DNA from: Auanema rhodensis
Lineage: Eukaryota > Nematoda > Chromadorea > Rhabditida > Rhabditidae
Assembly (NCBI GenBank): GCA_964057225.1
Contig: CAXKVF010000077.1
Span: 1 to 64,000 of the forward strand
Length of the DNA stretch: 64,000 nucleotides
Reading direction: 5' to 3'
The position numbers and the translations under genes were made by a program. The notes below the pieces were generated by a model. It saw nothing but the letters and a program-made list of their open reading frames with translations, made no database searches and was not told the origin of the DNA. This document shows positions 52,868 to 64,000 of the stretch, piece after piece; the stretch's first letter is position 1, and each line of letters starts with the position of its first letter.

Positions 52868-53464
52868 AATCTAATTTTGAAAACCGCATCTCTTTATCTT
52901 TCACGTGAAGCGAGTTACACACCAAGTGCACATCACGTGTACATTTAATTAGCATAAATTAAAGTTCACGTAAATTTCAAAGTCATGGTTACCATGAAGC
53001 AATATCAATAAAAATTTGTTTTTAGACTAATATGGACATGGGGAATCTAATTTTGAAAACCGCATCTCTTTATCTTTCACGTGAAGCGAGTTACATACCA
53101 AGTGCACATCACGTGTACATTTAATTAGCATAAATTAAAGTTCACGTAAATTTCAAAGTCATGGTTACCATGAAGCAATATCAATAAAAATTTGTTTTTA
53201 GACTAATATGGACATGGGGAATCTAATTTTGAAAACCGCATCTCTTTATCTTTCACGTGAAGCGAGTTACATACCAAGTGCACATCACGTGTACATTTAA
53301 TTAGCATAAATTAAAGTTCACGTAAATTTCAAAGTCATGGTTACCATGAACCAATATCAATAAAAATTTGTTTTTAGACTAATATGGACATGGGGAATCT
53401 AATTTTGAAAACCGCATCTCTTTATCTTTCACGTGAAGCGAGTTACATACCAAGTGCACATCAC

Positions 53465-54680
53465 GTGTACATTTAATTAGCATAAATTAAAGTTCACGTA
53501 AATTTCAAAGTCATGGTTACCATGCACCAATATCAATAAAAATTTGTTTTTAGACTAATATGGACATGGGGAATCTAATTTTGAAAACCGCATCTCTTTA
53601 TCTTTCACGTGAAGCGAGTTACATACCAAGTGCACATCACGTGTACATTTAATTAGCATAAATTAAAGTTCACGTAAATTTCAAAGCCATGGTTACCATG
53701 AACCAATATCAATAAAAATTTGTTTTTAGACTAATATGGACATGGGGAATCTAATTTTGAAAACCGCATCTCTTTATCTTTCACGTGAAGCGAGTTACAT
53801 ACCAAGTGCACATCACGTGTACATTTAATTAGCATAAATTAAAGTTCACGTAAATTTCAAAGTCGTGGTTACCATGCACCAATATCAATAAAAATTTGTT
53901 TTTAGACTAATATGGACATGGGGAATCTAATTTTGAAAACCGCATCTCTTTATCTTTCACGTGAAGCGAGTTACATACCAAGTGCACATCACGTGTACAT
54001 TTAATTAGCATAAATTAAAGTTCACGTAAATTTCAAAGTCATGGTTACCATGCACCAATATCAATAAAAATTTGTTTTTAGACTAATATGGACATGGGGA
54101 ATCTAATTTTGAAAACCGCATCTCTTTATCTTTCACGTGAAGCGAGTTACATACCAAGTGCACATCACGTGTACATTTAATTAGCATAAATTAAAGTTCA
54201 CGTAAATTTCAAAGTCATGGTTACCATGAACCAATATCAATTAAAATTTGTTTTTAGACTAATATGGACATGGGCAATCTGATTTTGAAAACCGCATCTC
54301 TTTATCTTTCACGTGAAGCGAGTTACATACCAAGTGCACATCACGTGTACATTTAATTAGCATAAATTAAAGTTCACGTAAATTTCAAAGTCACGGTTAC
54401 CATGCACCAATATCAATAAAAATTTGTTTTTAGACTAATATGGACATGGGGAATCTAATTTTGAAAACCGTATCTCTTTATCTTTCACGTGAAGCGAGTT
54501 ACATACCAAGTGCACATCACGTGTACATTTAATTAGCATAAATTAAAGTTCACGTAAATTTCAAAGTCATGGTTACCATGAACCAATATCAATAACAATT
54601 TGTTTTTAGACTAATATGGACATGGGCAATCTAATTTTGAAAACCGCATCTCTTTATCTTTCACGTGAAGCGAGTTACAT
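53465..54680 (+). repeat. Right arm of the long inverted repeat (partner 49556-50771)
   Basis: Direct monomers with GCCATGG (53686), GTCGTGG (about 53863), CAATTAAAATTTG plus GGGCAATCTG (about 54238-54283), GTCACGG plus CCGTATC (54390-54470), and AATAACAATT plus GGGCAATC (54591-54630). They are in the exact mirror order of the start of inverted block B. Because the direct copy still exists, the inverted block arose by inverted duplication of this region rather than by simple inversion. Confidence 0.75.
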
Positions 54681-54696
54681 ACCAAGTGCACATCAC

Positions 54697-57160
54697 GTGT
54701 ACATTTAATTAGCATAAATTAAAGTTCACGTAAATTTCAAAGTCATGGTTACCATGCACCAATATCAATAAAAATTTGTTTTTAGACTAATATGGACATG
54801 AGGAATCTAATTTTGAAAACCGCATCTCTTTATCTTTCACGTGAAGCGAGTTACATACCGAGTGCACATCACGTGTACATTTAATTAGCATAAATTAAAG
54901 TTCACGTAAATTTCAAAGTCATGGTTACCATGCACCAATATCAATAACAATTTGTTTTTACACTAATATGGACATGGGGAATCTAATGTTGAAAACCGCA
55001 TCTCTTTATCTTTCACGTGAAGCGAGTTACATACCAAGTGCACATCACGTGTACATTTAATTAGCATAAATTAAAGTTCACGTAAATTTCAAAGTCATGG
55101 TTACCATGAACCAATATCAATAAAAATTTGTTTTTAGACTAATATGGACATGGGGAATCTAATTTTGAAAACCGCATCTCTTTATCTTTCACGTGAAGCG
55201 AGTTACATACCAAGTGCACATCACGTGTACATTTAATTAGCATAAATTAAAGTTCACGTAAATTTCAAAGTCATGGTTACCATGAAGCAATATCAATAAA
55301 AATTTGTTTTTAGACTAATATGGACATGGGGAATCTAATTTTGAAAACCGCATCTCTTTATCTTTCACGTGAAGCGAGTTACATACCAAGTGCACATCAC
55401 GTTTACAATTAATTAGCATAAATTAAAGTTCACGTAAATTTCAAAGTCATGGTTACCATGAACCAATATCAATAAAAATTTGTTTTTAGACTAATATGGA
55501 CATGGGGAATCAAATTTTGAAAACCGCATCTCTTTATCTTTCACGTGAAGCGAGTTACATACCAAGTGCACATCACGTGTACATTTAATTAGCATAAATT
55601 AAAGTTCACGTAAATTTCAAAGTCATGGTTACCATGAACCAATATCAATAAAAATTTGTTTTTAGACTAATATGGACATGGGGAATCTAATTTTGAAAAC
55701 CGCATCTCTTCATCTTTCACGTGAAGCGAGTTACATACCAAGTGCACATCACGTGTACATTTAATTAGCATAAATTAAAGTTCACGTAAATTTCAAAGTC
55801 ATGGTTACCATGAAGCAATATCAATAAAAATTTGTTTTTAGACTAATATGGACATGGGGAATCTAATGTTGAAAACCGCATCTCTTTATCTTTCACGTGA
55901 AGCGAGTTACATACCAAGTGCACATCACGTGTACATTTAATTAGCATAAATTAAAGTTCACGTAAATTTCAAAGTCATGGTTACCATGCACCAATATCAA
56001 TAAAAATTTGTTTTTAGACTAATATGGACATGAGGAATCTAATTTTGAAAACCGCATCTCTTTATCTTTCACGTGAAGCGAGTTACATACCGAGTGCACA
56101 TCACGTGTACATTTAATTAGCATAAATTAAAGTTCACGTAAATTTCAAAGTCATGGTTACCATGCACCAATATCAATAAAAATTTGTTTTTGGACTAATA
56201 TGGACATGGGGAATCTAATTTTGAAAACCGCATCTCTTTATCTTTCACGTGAAGCGAGTTACATACCAAGTGCACATCACGTGTACATTTAATTAGCATA
56301 AATTAAAGTTCACGTAAATTTCAAAGTCATGGTTACCATGAACCAATATCAATAAAAATTTGTTTTTAGACTAATATGGACATGGGGAATCTAATTTTGA
56401 AAACCGCATCTCTTTATCTTTCACGTGAAGCGAGTTACATACCAAGTGCACATCACGTGTACATTTAATTAGCATAAATTAAAGTTCACGTAAATTTCAA
56501 AGTCATGGTTACCATGAAGCAATATCAATAAAAATTTGTTTTTAGACTAATATGGACATGGGGAATCTAATTTTGAAAACCGCATCTCTTTATCTTTCAC
56601 GTGAAGCGAGTTACATACCAAGTGCACATCACGTGTACATTTAATTAGCATAAATTAAAGTTCACGTAAATTTCAAAGTCATGGTTACCATGAACCAATA
56701 TCAATAAAAATTTGTTTTTAGACTAATATGGACATGGGGAATCTAATTTTGAAAACCGCATCTCTTTATCTTTCACGTGAAGCGAGTTACATACCAAGTG
56801 CACATCACGTGTACATTTAATTAGCATAAATTAAAGTTCACGTAAATTTCAAAGTCATGGTTACCATGAACCAATATCAATAAAAATTTGTTTTTAGACT
56901 AATATGGACATGAGGAATCTAATTTTGAAAACCGCATCTCTTCATCTTTCACGTGAAGCGAGTTACATACCAAGTGCACATCACGTGTACATTTAATTAG
57001 CATAAATTAAAGTTCACGTAAATTTCAAAGTCATGGTTACCATGAAGCAATATCAATAAAAATTTGTTTTTAGACTAATATGGACATGGGGAATCTAATT
57101 TTGAAAACCGCATCTCTTTATCTTTCACGTGAAGCGAGTTACATACCAAGTGCACATCAC
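54697..57160 (+). repeat. 7-monomer HOR (1232 bp), two copies
   Basis: 54697-55928 and 55929-57160 share the order CATGAGGAATC/TACCGAGTG with CACC (54800 and 56032, 1232 bp apart), CACC, AACC, AAGC, AACC, AACC with TCTTCATC, AAGC. Each copy has private changes: TTTACACTAAT and CACGTTTACAATT in the first, TTTTTGGAC in the second. AATCTAATGTTG occurs in two monomers of copy 1. Confidence 0.75.
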
Positions 57161-57336
57161 GTGTACATTTAATTAGCATAAATTAAAGTTCACGTAAATT
57201 TCAAAGTCATGGTTACCATGAACCAATATCAATAAAAATTTGTTTTTAGACTAATATGGACATGGGGAATCTAATTTTGAAAACCGCATCTCTTTATCTT
57301 TCACGTGAAGCGAGTTACATACCAAGTGCACATCAC

Positions 57337-60300
57337 GTGTACATTTAATTAGCATAAATTAAAGTTCACGTAAATTTCAAAGTCATGGTTACCATGAAGC
57401 AATATCAATAAAAATTTGTTTTTAGACTAATATGGACATGTGGAATCTAATTTTGAAAACCGCATCTCTTTATCTTTCACGTGAAGCGAGTTACATACCA
57501 AGTGCACATCACGTGTACATTTAATTAGCATAAATTAAAGTTCACGTAAATTTCAAAGTCATGGTTACCATGAACCAATATCAATAAAAATTTGTTTTTA
57601 GACTAATATGGACATGGGGAATCTAATTTTGAAAACCGCATCTCTTTATCTTTCACGTGAAGCGAGTTACATACCAAGTGCACATCACGTGTACATTTAA
57701 TTAGCATAAATTAAAGTTCACGTAAATTTCAAAGTCATGGTTACCATGAACCAATATCAATAAAAATTTGTTTTTAGACTAATATGGACATGGGGAATCT
57801 AATTTTGAAAACCGCATCTCTTTATCTTTCACGTGAAGCGAGTTACACACCAAGTGCACATCACGTGTACATTTAATTAGCATAAATTAAAGTTCACGTA
57901 AATTTCAAAGTCATGGTTACCATGAAGCAATATCAATAAAAATTTGTTTTTAGACTAATATGGACATGGGGAATCTAATTTTGAAAACCGCATCTCTTTA
58001 TCTTTCACGTGAAGCGAGTTACATACCAAGTGCACATCACGTGTACATTTAATTAGCATAAATTAAAGTTCACGTAAATTTCAAAGTCATGGTTACCATG
58101 AACCAATATCAATAAAAATTTGTTTTTAGACTAATATGGACATGGGGAATCTAATTTTGAAAACCGCATCTCTTTATCTTTCACGTGAAGCGAGTTACAT
58201 ACCAAGTGCACATCACGTGTACATTTAATTAGCATAAATTAAAGTTCACGTAAATTTCAAAGTCATGGTTACCATGCACCAATATCAATAAAAATTTGTT
58301 TTTAGACTAATATGGACATGGGGAATCTAATTTTGAAAACCGCATCTCTTTATCTTTCACGTGAAGCGAGTTACATACCAAGTGCACATCACGTGTACAT
58401 TTAATTAGCATAAATTAAAGTTCACGTAAATTTCAAAGTCATGGTTACCATGCACCAATATCAATAAAAATTTGTTTTTAGACTAATATGGACATGGGGA
58501 ATCTAATTTTGAAAACCGCATCTCTTAATCTTTCACGTGAAGCGAGTTACATACCAAGTGCACATCACGTTTACATTTAATTAGCATAAATTAAAGTTCA
58601 CGTAAATTTCAAAGTCATGGTTACCATGAACCAATATCAATAAAAATTTGTTTTTAGACTAATATGGACATGGGGAATCTAATTTTGAAAACCGCATCTC
58701 TTTATCTTTCACGTGAAGCGAGTTACATATCAAGTGCACATCACGTGTACATTTAATTAGCATAAATTAAAGTTCACGTAAATTTAAAAGTCATGGTTAC
58801 CATGAAGCAATATCAATAAAAATTTGTTTTTAGACTAATATGGACATGGGGAATCTAATTTTGAAAACCGCATCTCTTTATCTTTCACGTGAAGCGAGTT
58901 ACATACCAAGTGCACATCACGTGTACATTTAATTAGCATAAATTAAAGTTCACGTAAATTTCAAAGTCATGGTTACCATGAACCAATATCAATAAAAATT
59001 TGTTTTTAGACTAATATGGACATGGGGAATCTAATTTTGAAAACCGCATCTCTTTATCTTTCACGTGAAGCGAGTTACATACCAAGTGCACATCACGTGT
59101 ACATTTAATTAGCATAAATTAAAGTTCACGTAAATTTCAAAGTCATGGTTACCATGAAGCAATATCAATAAAAATTTGTTTTTAGACTAATATGGACATG
59201 GGGAATCTAATTTTGAAAACCGCATCTCTTTATCTTTCACGTGAAGCGAGTTACATACCAAGTGCACATCACGTGTACATTTAATTAGCATAAATTAAAG
59301 TTCACGTAAATTTCAAAGTCATGGTTACCATGAAGCAATATCAATAAAAATTTGTTTTTAGACTAATATGGACATGTGGAATCTAATTTTGAAAACCGCA
59401 TCTCTTTATCTTTCACGTGAAGCGAGTTACATACCAAGTGCACATCACGTGTACATTTAATTAGCATAAATTAAAGTTCACGTAAATTTCAAAGTCATGG
59501 TTACCATGAACCAATATCAATAAAAATTTGTTTTTAGACTAATATGGACATGGGGAATCTAATTTTGAAAACCGCATCTCTTTATCTTTCACGTGAAGCG
59601 AGTTACATACCAAGTGCACATCACGTGTACATTTAATTAGCATAAATTAAAGTTCACGTAAATTTCAAAGTCATGGTTACCATGAACCAATATCAATAAA
59701 AATTTGTTTTTAGACTAATATGGACATGGGGAATCTAATTTTGAAAACCGCATCTCTTTATCTTTCACGTGAAGCGAGTTACACACCAAGTGCACATCAC
59801 GTGTACATTTAATTAGCATAAATTAAAGTTCACGTAAATTTCAAAGTCATGGTTACCATGAAGCAATATCAATAAAAATTTGTTTTTAGACTAATATGGA
59901 CATGGGGAATCTAATTTTGAAAACCGCATCTCTTTATCTTTCACGTGAAGCGAGTTACATACCAAGTGCACATCACGTGTACATTTAATTAGCATAAATT
60001 AAAGTTCACGTAAATTTCAAAGTCATGGTTACCATGAACCAATATCAATAAAAATTTGTTTTTAGACTAATATGGACATGGGGAATCTAATTTTGAAAAC
60101 CGCATCTCTTTATCTTTCACGTGAAGCGAGTTACATACCAAGTGCACATCACGTGTACATTTAATTAGCATAAATTAAAGTTCACGTAAATTTCAAAGTC
60201 ATGGTTACCATGCACCAATATCAATAAAAATTTGTTTTTAGACTAATATGGACATGGGGAATCTAATTTTGAAAACCGCATCTCTTTATCTTTCACGTGA

Positions 60301-61384
60301 AGCGAGTTACATACCAAGTGCACATCACGTGTACATTTAATTAGCATAAATTAAAGTTCACGTAAATTTCAAAGTCATGGTTACCATGCACCAATATCAA
60401 TAAAAATTTGTTTTTAGACTAATATGGACATGGGGAATCTAATTTTGAAAACCGCATCTCTTAATCTTTCACGTGAAGCGAGTTACATACCAAGTGCACA
60501 TCACGTTTACATTTAATTAGCATAAATTAAAGTTCACGTAAATTTCAAAGTCATGGTTACCATGAACCAATATCAATAAAAATTTGTTTTTAGACTAATA
60601 TGGACATGGGGAATCTAATTTTGAAAACCGCATCTCTTTATCTTTCACGTGAAGCGAGTTACATATCAAGTGCACATCACGTGTACATTTAATTAGCATA
60701 AATTAAAGTTCACGTAAATTTAAAAGTCATGGTTACCATGAAGCAATATCAATAAAAATTTGTTTTTAGACTAATATGGACATGGGGAATCTAATTTTGA
60801 AAACCGCATCTCTTTATCTTTCACGTGAAGCGAGTTACATACCAAGTGCACATCACGTGTACATTTAATTAGCATAAATTAAAGTTCACGTAAATTTCAA
60901 AGTCATGGTTACCATGAACCAATATCAATAAAAATTTGTTTTTAGACTAATATGGACATGGGGAATCTAATTTTGAAAACCGCATCTCTTTATCTTTCAC
61001 GTGAAGCGAGTTACATACCAAGTGCACATCACGTGTACATTTAATTAGCATAAATTAAAGTTCACGTAAATTTCAAAGTCATGGTTACCATGAAGCAATA
61101 TCAATAAAAATTTGTTTTTAGACTAATATGGACATGGGGAATCTAATTTTGAAAACCGCATCTCTTTATCTTTCACGTGAAGCGAGTTACATACCAAGTG
61201 CACATCACGTGTACATTTAATTAGCATAAATTAAAGTTCACGTAAATTTCAAAGTCATGGTTACCATGAAGCAATATCAATAAAAATTTGTTTTTAGACT
61301 AATATGGACATGTGGAATCTAATTTTGAAAACCGCATCTCTTTATCTTTCACGTGAAGCGAGTTACATACCAAGTGCACATCAC
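57337..61384 (+). repeat. 11-monomer HOR (1936 bp), two copies and the start of a third
   Basis: 57337-59272 and 59273-61208 share CATGTGGAATC (57441, 59377, and a third at 61313), ACACACCAAG (57845 and 59781), TCTTAATC with CACGTTTACA, ACATATCAAG and AATTTAAAAG. Every marker pair is 1936 bp apart. The third copy is lost after about two monomers; the third monomer lacks ACACACC. Copies 1 and 2 look nearly identical, so this is a recent duplication. Confidence 0.88.
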
Positions 61385-64000
61385 GTGTACATTTAATTAG
61401 CATAAATTAAAGTTCACGTAAATTTCAAAGTCATGGTTACCATGAACCAATATCAATAAAAATTTGTTTTTAGACTAATATGGACATGGGGAATCTAATT
61501 TTGAAAACCGCATCTCTTTATCTTTCACGTGAAGCGAGTTACATACCAAGTGCACATCACGTGTACATTTAATTAGCATAAATTAAAGTTCACGTAAATT
61601 TCAAAGTCATGGTTACCATGAACCAATATCAATAAAAATTTGTTTTTAGACTAATATGGACATGGGGAATCTAATTTTGAAAACCGCATCTCTTTATCTT
61701 TCACGTGAAGCGAGTTACATACCAAGTGCACATCACGTGTACATTTAATTAGCATAAATTAAAGTTCACGTAAATTTCAAAGTCATGGTTACCATGAACC
61801 AATATCAATTAAAATTTGTTTTTAGACTAATATGGACATGGGGAATCTAATTTTGAAAACCGCATCTCTTCATCTTTCACGTGAAGCGAGTTACATACCA
61901 AGTGCACATCACGTGTACATTTAATTAGCATAAATTAAAGTTCACGTAAATTTCAAAGTCATGGTTACCATGAACCAATATCAATAAAAATTTGTTTTTA
62001 GACTAATATGGACATGGGGAATCTAATTTTGAAAACCGCATCTCTTCATCTTTCACGTGAAGCGAGTTACATACCAAGTGCACATCACGTGTACATTTAA
62101 TTAGCATAAATTAAAGTTCACGTAAATTTCAAAGTCATGGTTACCATGAAGCAATATCAATAAAAATTTGTTTTTAGACTAATATGGACATGGGGAATCT
62201 AATTTTGAAAACCGCATCTCTTTATCTTTCACGTGAAGCGAGTTACATACCAAGTGCACATCACGTGTACATTTAATTAGCATAAATTAAAGTTCACGTA
62301 AATTTCAAAGTCATGGTTACCATGCACCAATATCAATAAAAATTCGTTTTTAGACTAATATGGACATGGGGAATCTAATTTTGAAAACCGCATCTCTTTA
62401 TCTTTCACGTGAAGCGAGTTACATACCAAGTGCACATCACGTGTACATTTAATTAGCATAAATTAAAGTTCACGTAAATTTCAAAGTCATGGTTACCATG
62501 AACCAATATCAATAAAAATTTGTTTTTAGACTAATATGGACATGGGGAATCTAATTTTGAAAACCGCATCTCTTTATCTTTCACGTGAAGCGAGTTACAT
62601 ACCAAGTGCACATCACGTGTACATTTAATTAGCATAAATTAAAGTTCACGTAAATTTCAAAGTCATGGTTACCATGAACCAATATCAATAAAAATTTGAT
62701 TTTAGACTAATATGGACATGGGGAATCTAATTTTGAAAACCGCATCTCTTTATCTTTCACGTGAAGCGAGTTACATACCAAGTGCACATCACGTGTACAT
62801 TTAATTAGCATAAATTAAAGTTCACGTAAATTTCAAAGTCATGGTTACCATGCACCAATATCAATAAAAATTTGTTTTTAGACTAATATGGACATGGGGA
62901 ATCTAATTTTGAAAACCGCATCTCTTAATCTTTCACGTGAAGCGAGTTACATACCAAGTGCACATCACGTCTAAATTTAATTAGCATAAATTAAAGTTCA
63001 CGAAAATTTCAAAGTCATGGTTACCATGAAGCAATATCAATAAAAATTTGTTTTTAGACTAATATGGACATGGGGAATCTAATTTTGAAAACCGCATCTC
63101 TTTATCTTTCACGTGAAGCGAGTTACATACCAAGTGCACATCACGTGTACATTTAATTAGCATAAATTAAAGTTCACGTAAATTTCAAAGTCATGGTTAC
63201 CATGAACCAATATCAATAAAAATTTGTTTTTAGACTAATATGGACAGGGGGAATCTATTTTTGAAAACCGCATCTCTTTATCTTTCACGTGAAGCGAGTT
63301 ACATACCAAGTGCACATCACGTGTACATTTAATTAGCATAAATTAAAGTTCACGTAAATTTCAAAGTCATGGTTACCATGCACCAATATCAATAAACATT
63401 TGTTTTTAGACTAATATGGACATGGGGAATCTAATTTTGAAAACCGCATCTCTTTTTCTTTCACGTGAAGCGAGTTACATACTAAGTGCACATGACGTGT
63501 ACATTTAATTAGCATAAATTAAAGTTCACGTAAATTTCAAAGTCATGGTTACCATGAACCAATATCAATAAAAATTTGTTTTTAGACTAATATGGACATG
63601 GGGAATCTAATTTTGAGAACCGCATCTCTTCATCTTTCACGTGAAGCGAGTTACATACCAAGTGCACATCACGTGTACATTTAATTAGCATAAATTAAAG
63701 TTCACGTAAATTTCAAAGTCATGGTTACCATGAACCAATATCAATAAAAATTTGTTTTTAGACTAATATGGACATGGGGAATCTAATTTTGAAAACCGCA
63801 TCTCTTTATCTTTCACGTGAAGCGAGTTACATACCAAGTGCACATCACGTGTACATTTAATTAGCATAAATTAAAGTTCACGTAAATTTCAAAGTCATGG
63901 TTACCATGAACCAATATCAATAAAAATTTGTTTTTAGACTAATATGGACATGGGGAATCTAATTTTGAAAACCGCATCTCTTTATCTTTCACGTGAAGCG
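61385..64000 (+). repeat. Less regular right end with diverged monomers
   Basis: No HOR is seen. Variants include CAATTAAAA (61808), TCTTCATC in two adjacent monomers (about 61867 and 62043), AAAATTCG (62343) and AAATTTGATTTT (about 62695). Monomers 62969-63496 hold several private changes: GTCTAAATTT, CACGAAAATT, GACAGGGGG, CTATTTTTG, AATAAACATT, CTTTTTCTT, TACTAAG and CATGAC. The last complete monomer (63673-63848) looks standard. Confidence 0.75.

Larger units (their letters stand above)
43825..54344 (+). repeat. Tandem duplication of about 5.1-5.4 kb containing an inverted block
   Basis: Each copy has the plan direct monomers, inverted block, direct monomers. Left parts match at an offset of 5084 bp (44471 with 49555) and right parts at 5436 bp (47431 with 52867). 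The difference is the two extra monomers in inverted block B. The match begins within monomer 43825-44000. It ends within monomer 54169-54344, where GGGCAATCTGATTTT departs from the first copy. The right end of copy 1 joins the left start of copy 2 at hybrid monomer 48733-48908. Confidence 0.8.
52867..64000 (+). repeat. Direct block C of the satellite, running off the window
   Basis: A 70-bp partial monomer, 62 complete monomers (52937-63848) and 152 bp of a further monomer cut by the window end. The register is exact: GTGTAC at 52937 and 63849 are 62 x 176 bp apart. The block holds a 7-mer HOR, an 11-mer HOR and, near the right end, monomers with more private substitutions than elsewhere. 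The array continues beyond the window. Confidence 0.96.

Noticed and set aside
1-64000. CRISPR array
   Set aside because: The repeat is 176 bp and runs head to tail with no unique spacers, far from the 25-40 bp repeat plus spacer layout, and there are no cas genes.
1-64000. CENP-B box
   Set aside because: I looked for the TTCG....A..CGGG pattern on both strands of the monomer and found no match. The only TTCG is a rare variant (AAAATTCG) without the CGGG half.
1-64000. Ribosomal DNA, 5S or tRNA gene cluster
   Set aside because: The 176-bp period and base composition might suggest a short RNA-gene repeat, but no A/B/C box set, T-run terminator or tRNA-like fold is evident.
1-64000. A fixed macro-period of about 30 monomers across the whole window
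   Set aside because: Offsets of 5104, 5280, 5632 and 5084/5436 bp recur in different regions, but each has its own explanation (20+9 monomers, 32 monomers less two, the inversion unit). The similarity is probably coincidental.
1-64000. Transposon insertions, LTRs or telomeric repeats
   Set aside because: Every base can be assigned to the 176-bp monomer in one orientation or the other, apart from the single extra A at each of two junctions. No foreign sequence is present.

Overview
The whole 64 kb is one tandem satellite DNA array. It is built from an AT-rich monomer of exactly 176 bp (about 32% GC counted over the first monomer), with 357 complete copies and eight partial copies at block or window ends. 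I see no gene, RNA gene, transposon, microsatellite tract or unique sequence. An array of this size and monomer length, close to one nucleosome plus linker, points to a eukaryotic centromeric, pericentromeric or other heterochromatic satellite. Monomer lengths near 170-180 bp are common in plant and animal centromeres. I do not recognise this family and cannot name the organism or even the kingdom from the sequence.

Layout: direct block A (1-44470), inverted block A (44471-47430), direct block B (47431-49554), inverted block B (49555-52866), direct block C (52867-64000). The four orientation switches are the only places where the 176-bp register breaks. Within each block the register is exact, with no net indel over 252 consecutive monomers in block A. 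The two inverted blocks share identical junction sequences and lie in a tandemly duplicated segment of about 5.1-5.4 kb. One inversion event was therefore copied later.

On top of the monomer there is a patchwork of local higher-order repeats (HORs), recognisable by shared variants. They are a 10-mer (353-3872), 9/6-mers (3697-7040), a 6-mer (7041-9152), a 20-mer family with an internal 9-mer expansion (14433-25872), an 8-mer (25873-28688), a 3-mer (32033-33616), a duplication of about 32 monomers (31329-42592), the inversion-bearing duplication (about 43.9-54.3 kb), a 7-mer (54697-57160) and an 11-mer (57337-61384). Several monomers are hybrids of two others, as expected from unequal exchange. 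Monomers at 62969-63496 carry more private mutations than the rest.

Each monomer holds two CACGTG palindromes and one CACGTA spaced 32 and 33 bp apart (about three helical turns each), a GTGCAC palindrome, a near-perfect dyad CATGGTTACCATG, and an A/T-tract cluster. These are the best candidates for sequence-specific function: binding of a bHLH or bZIP-type protein, nucleosome phasing, or non-B DNA. That function is inference. Marker positions were read by eye, so HOR boundaries are good to about one monomer. Monomer positions (p1-p176) count from the GTGTAC at base 1.
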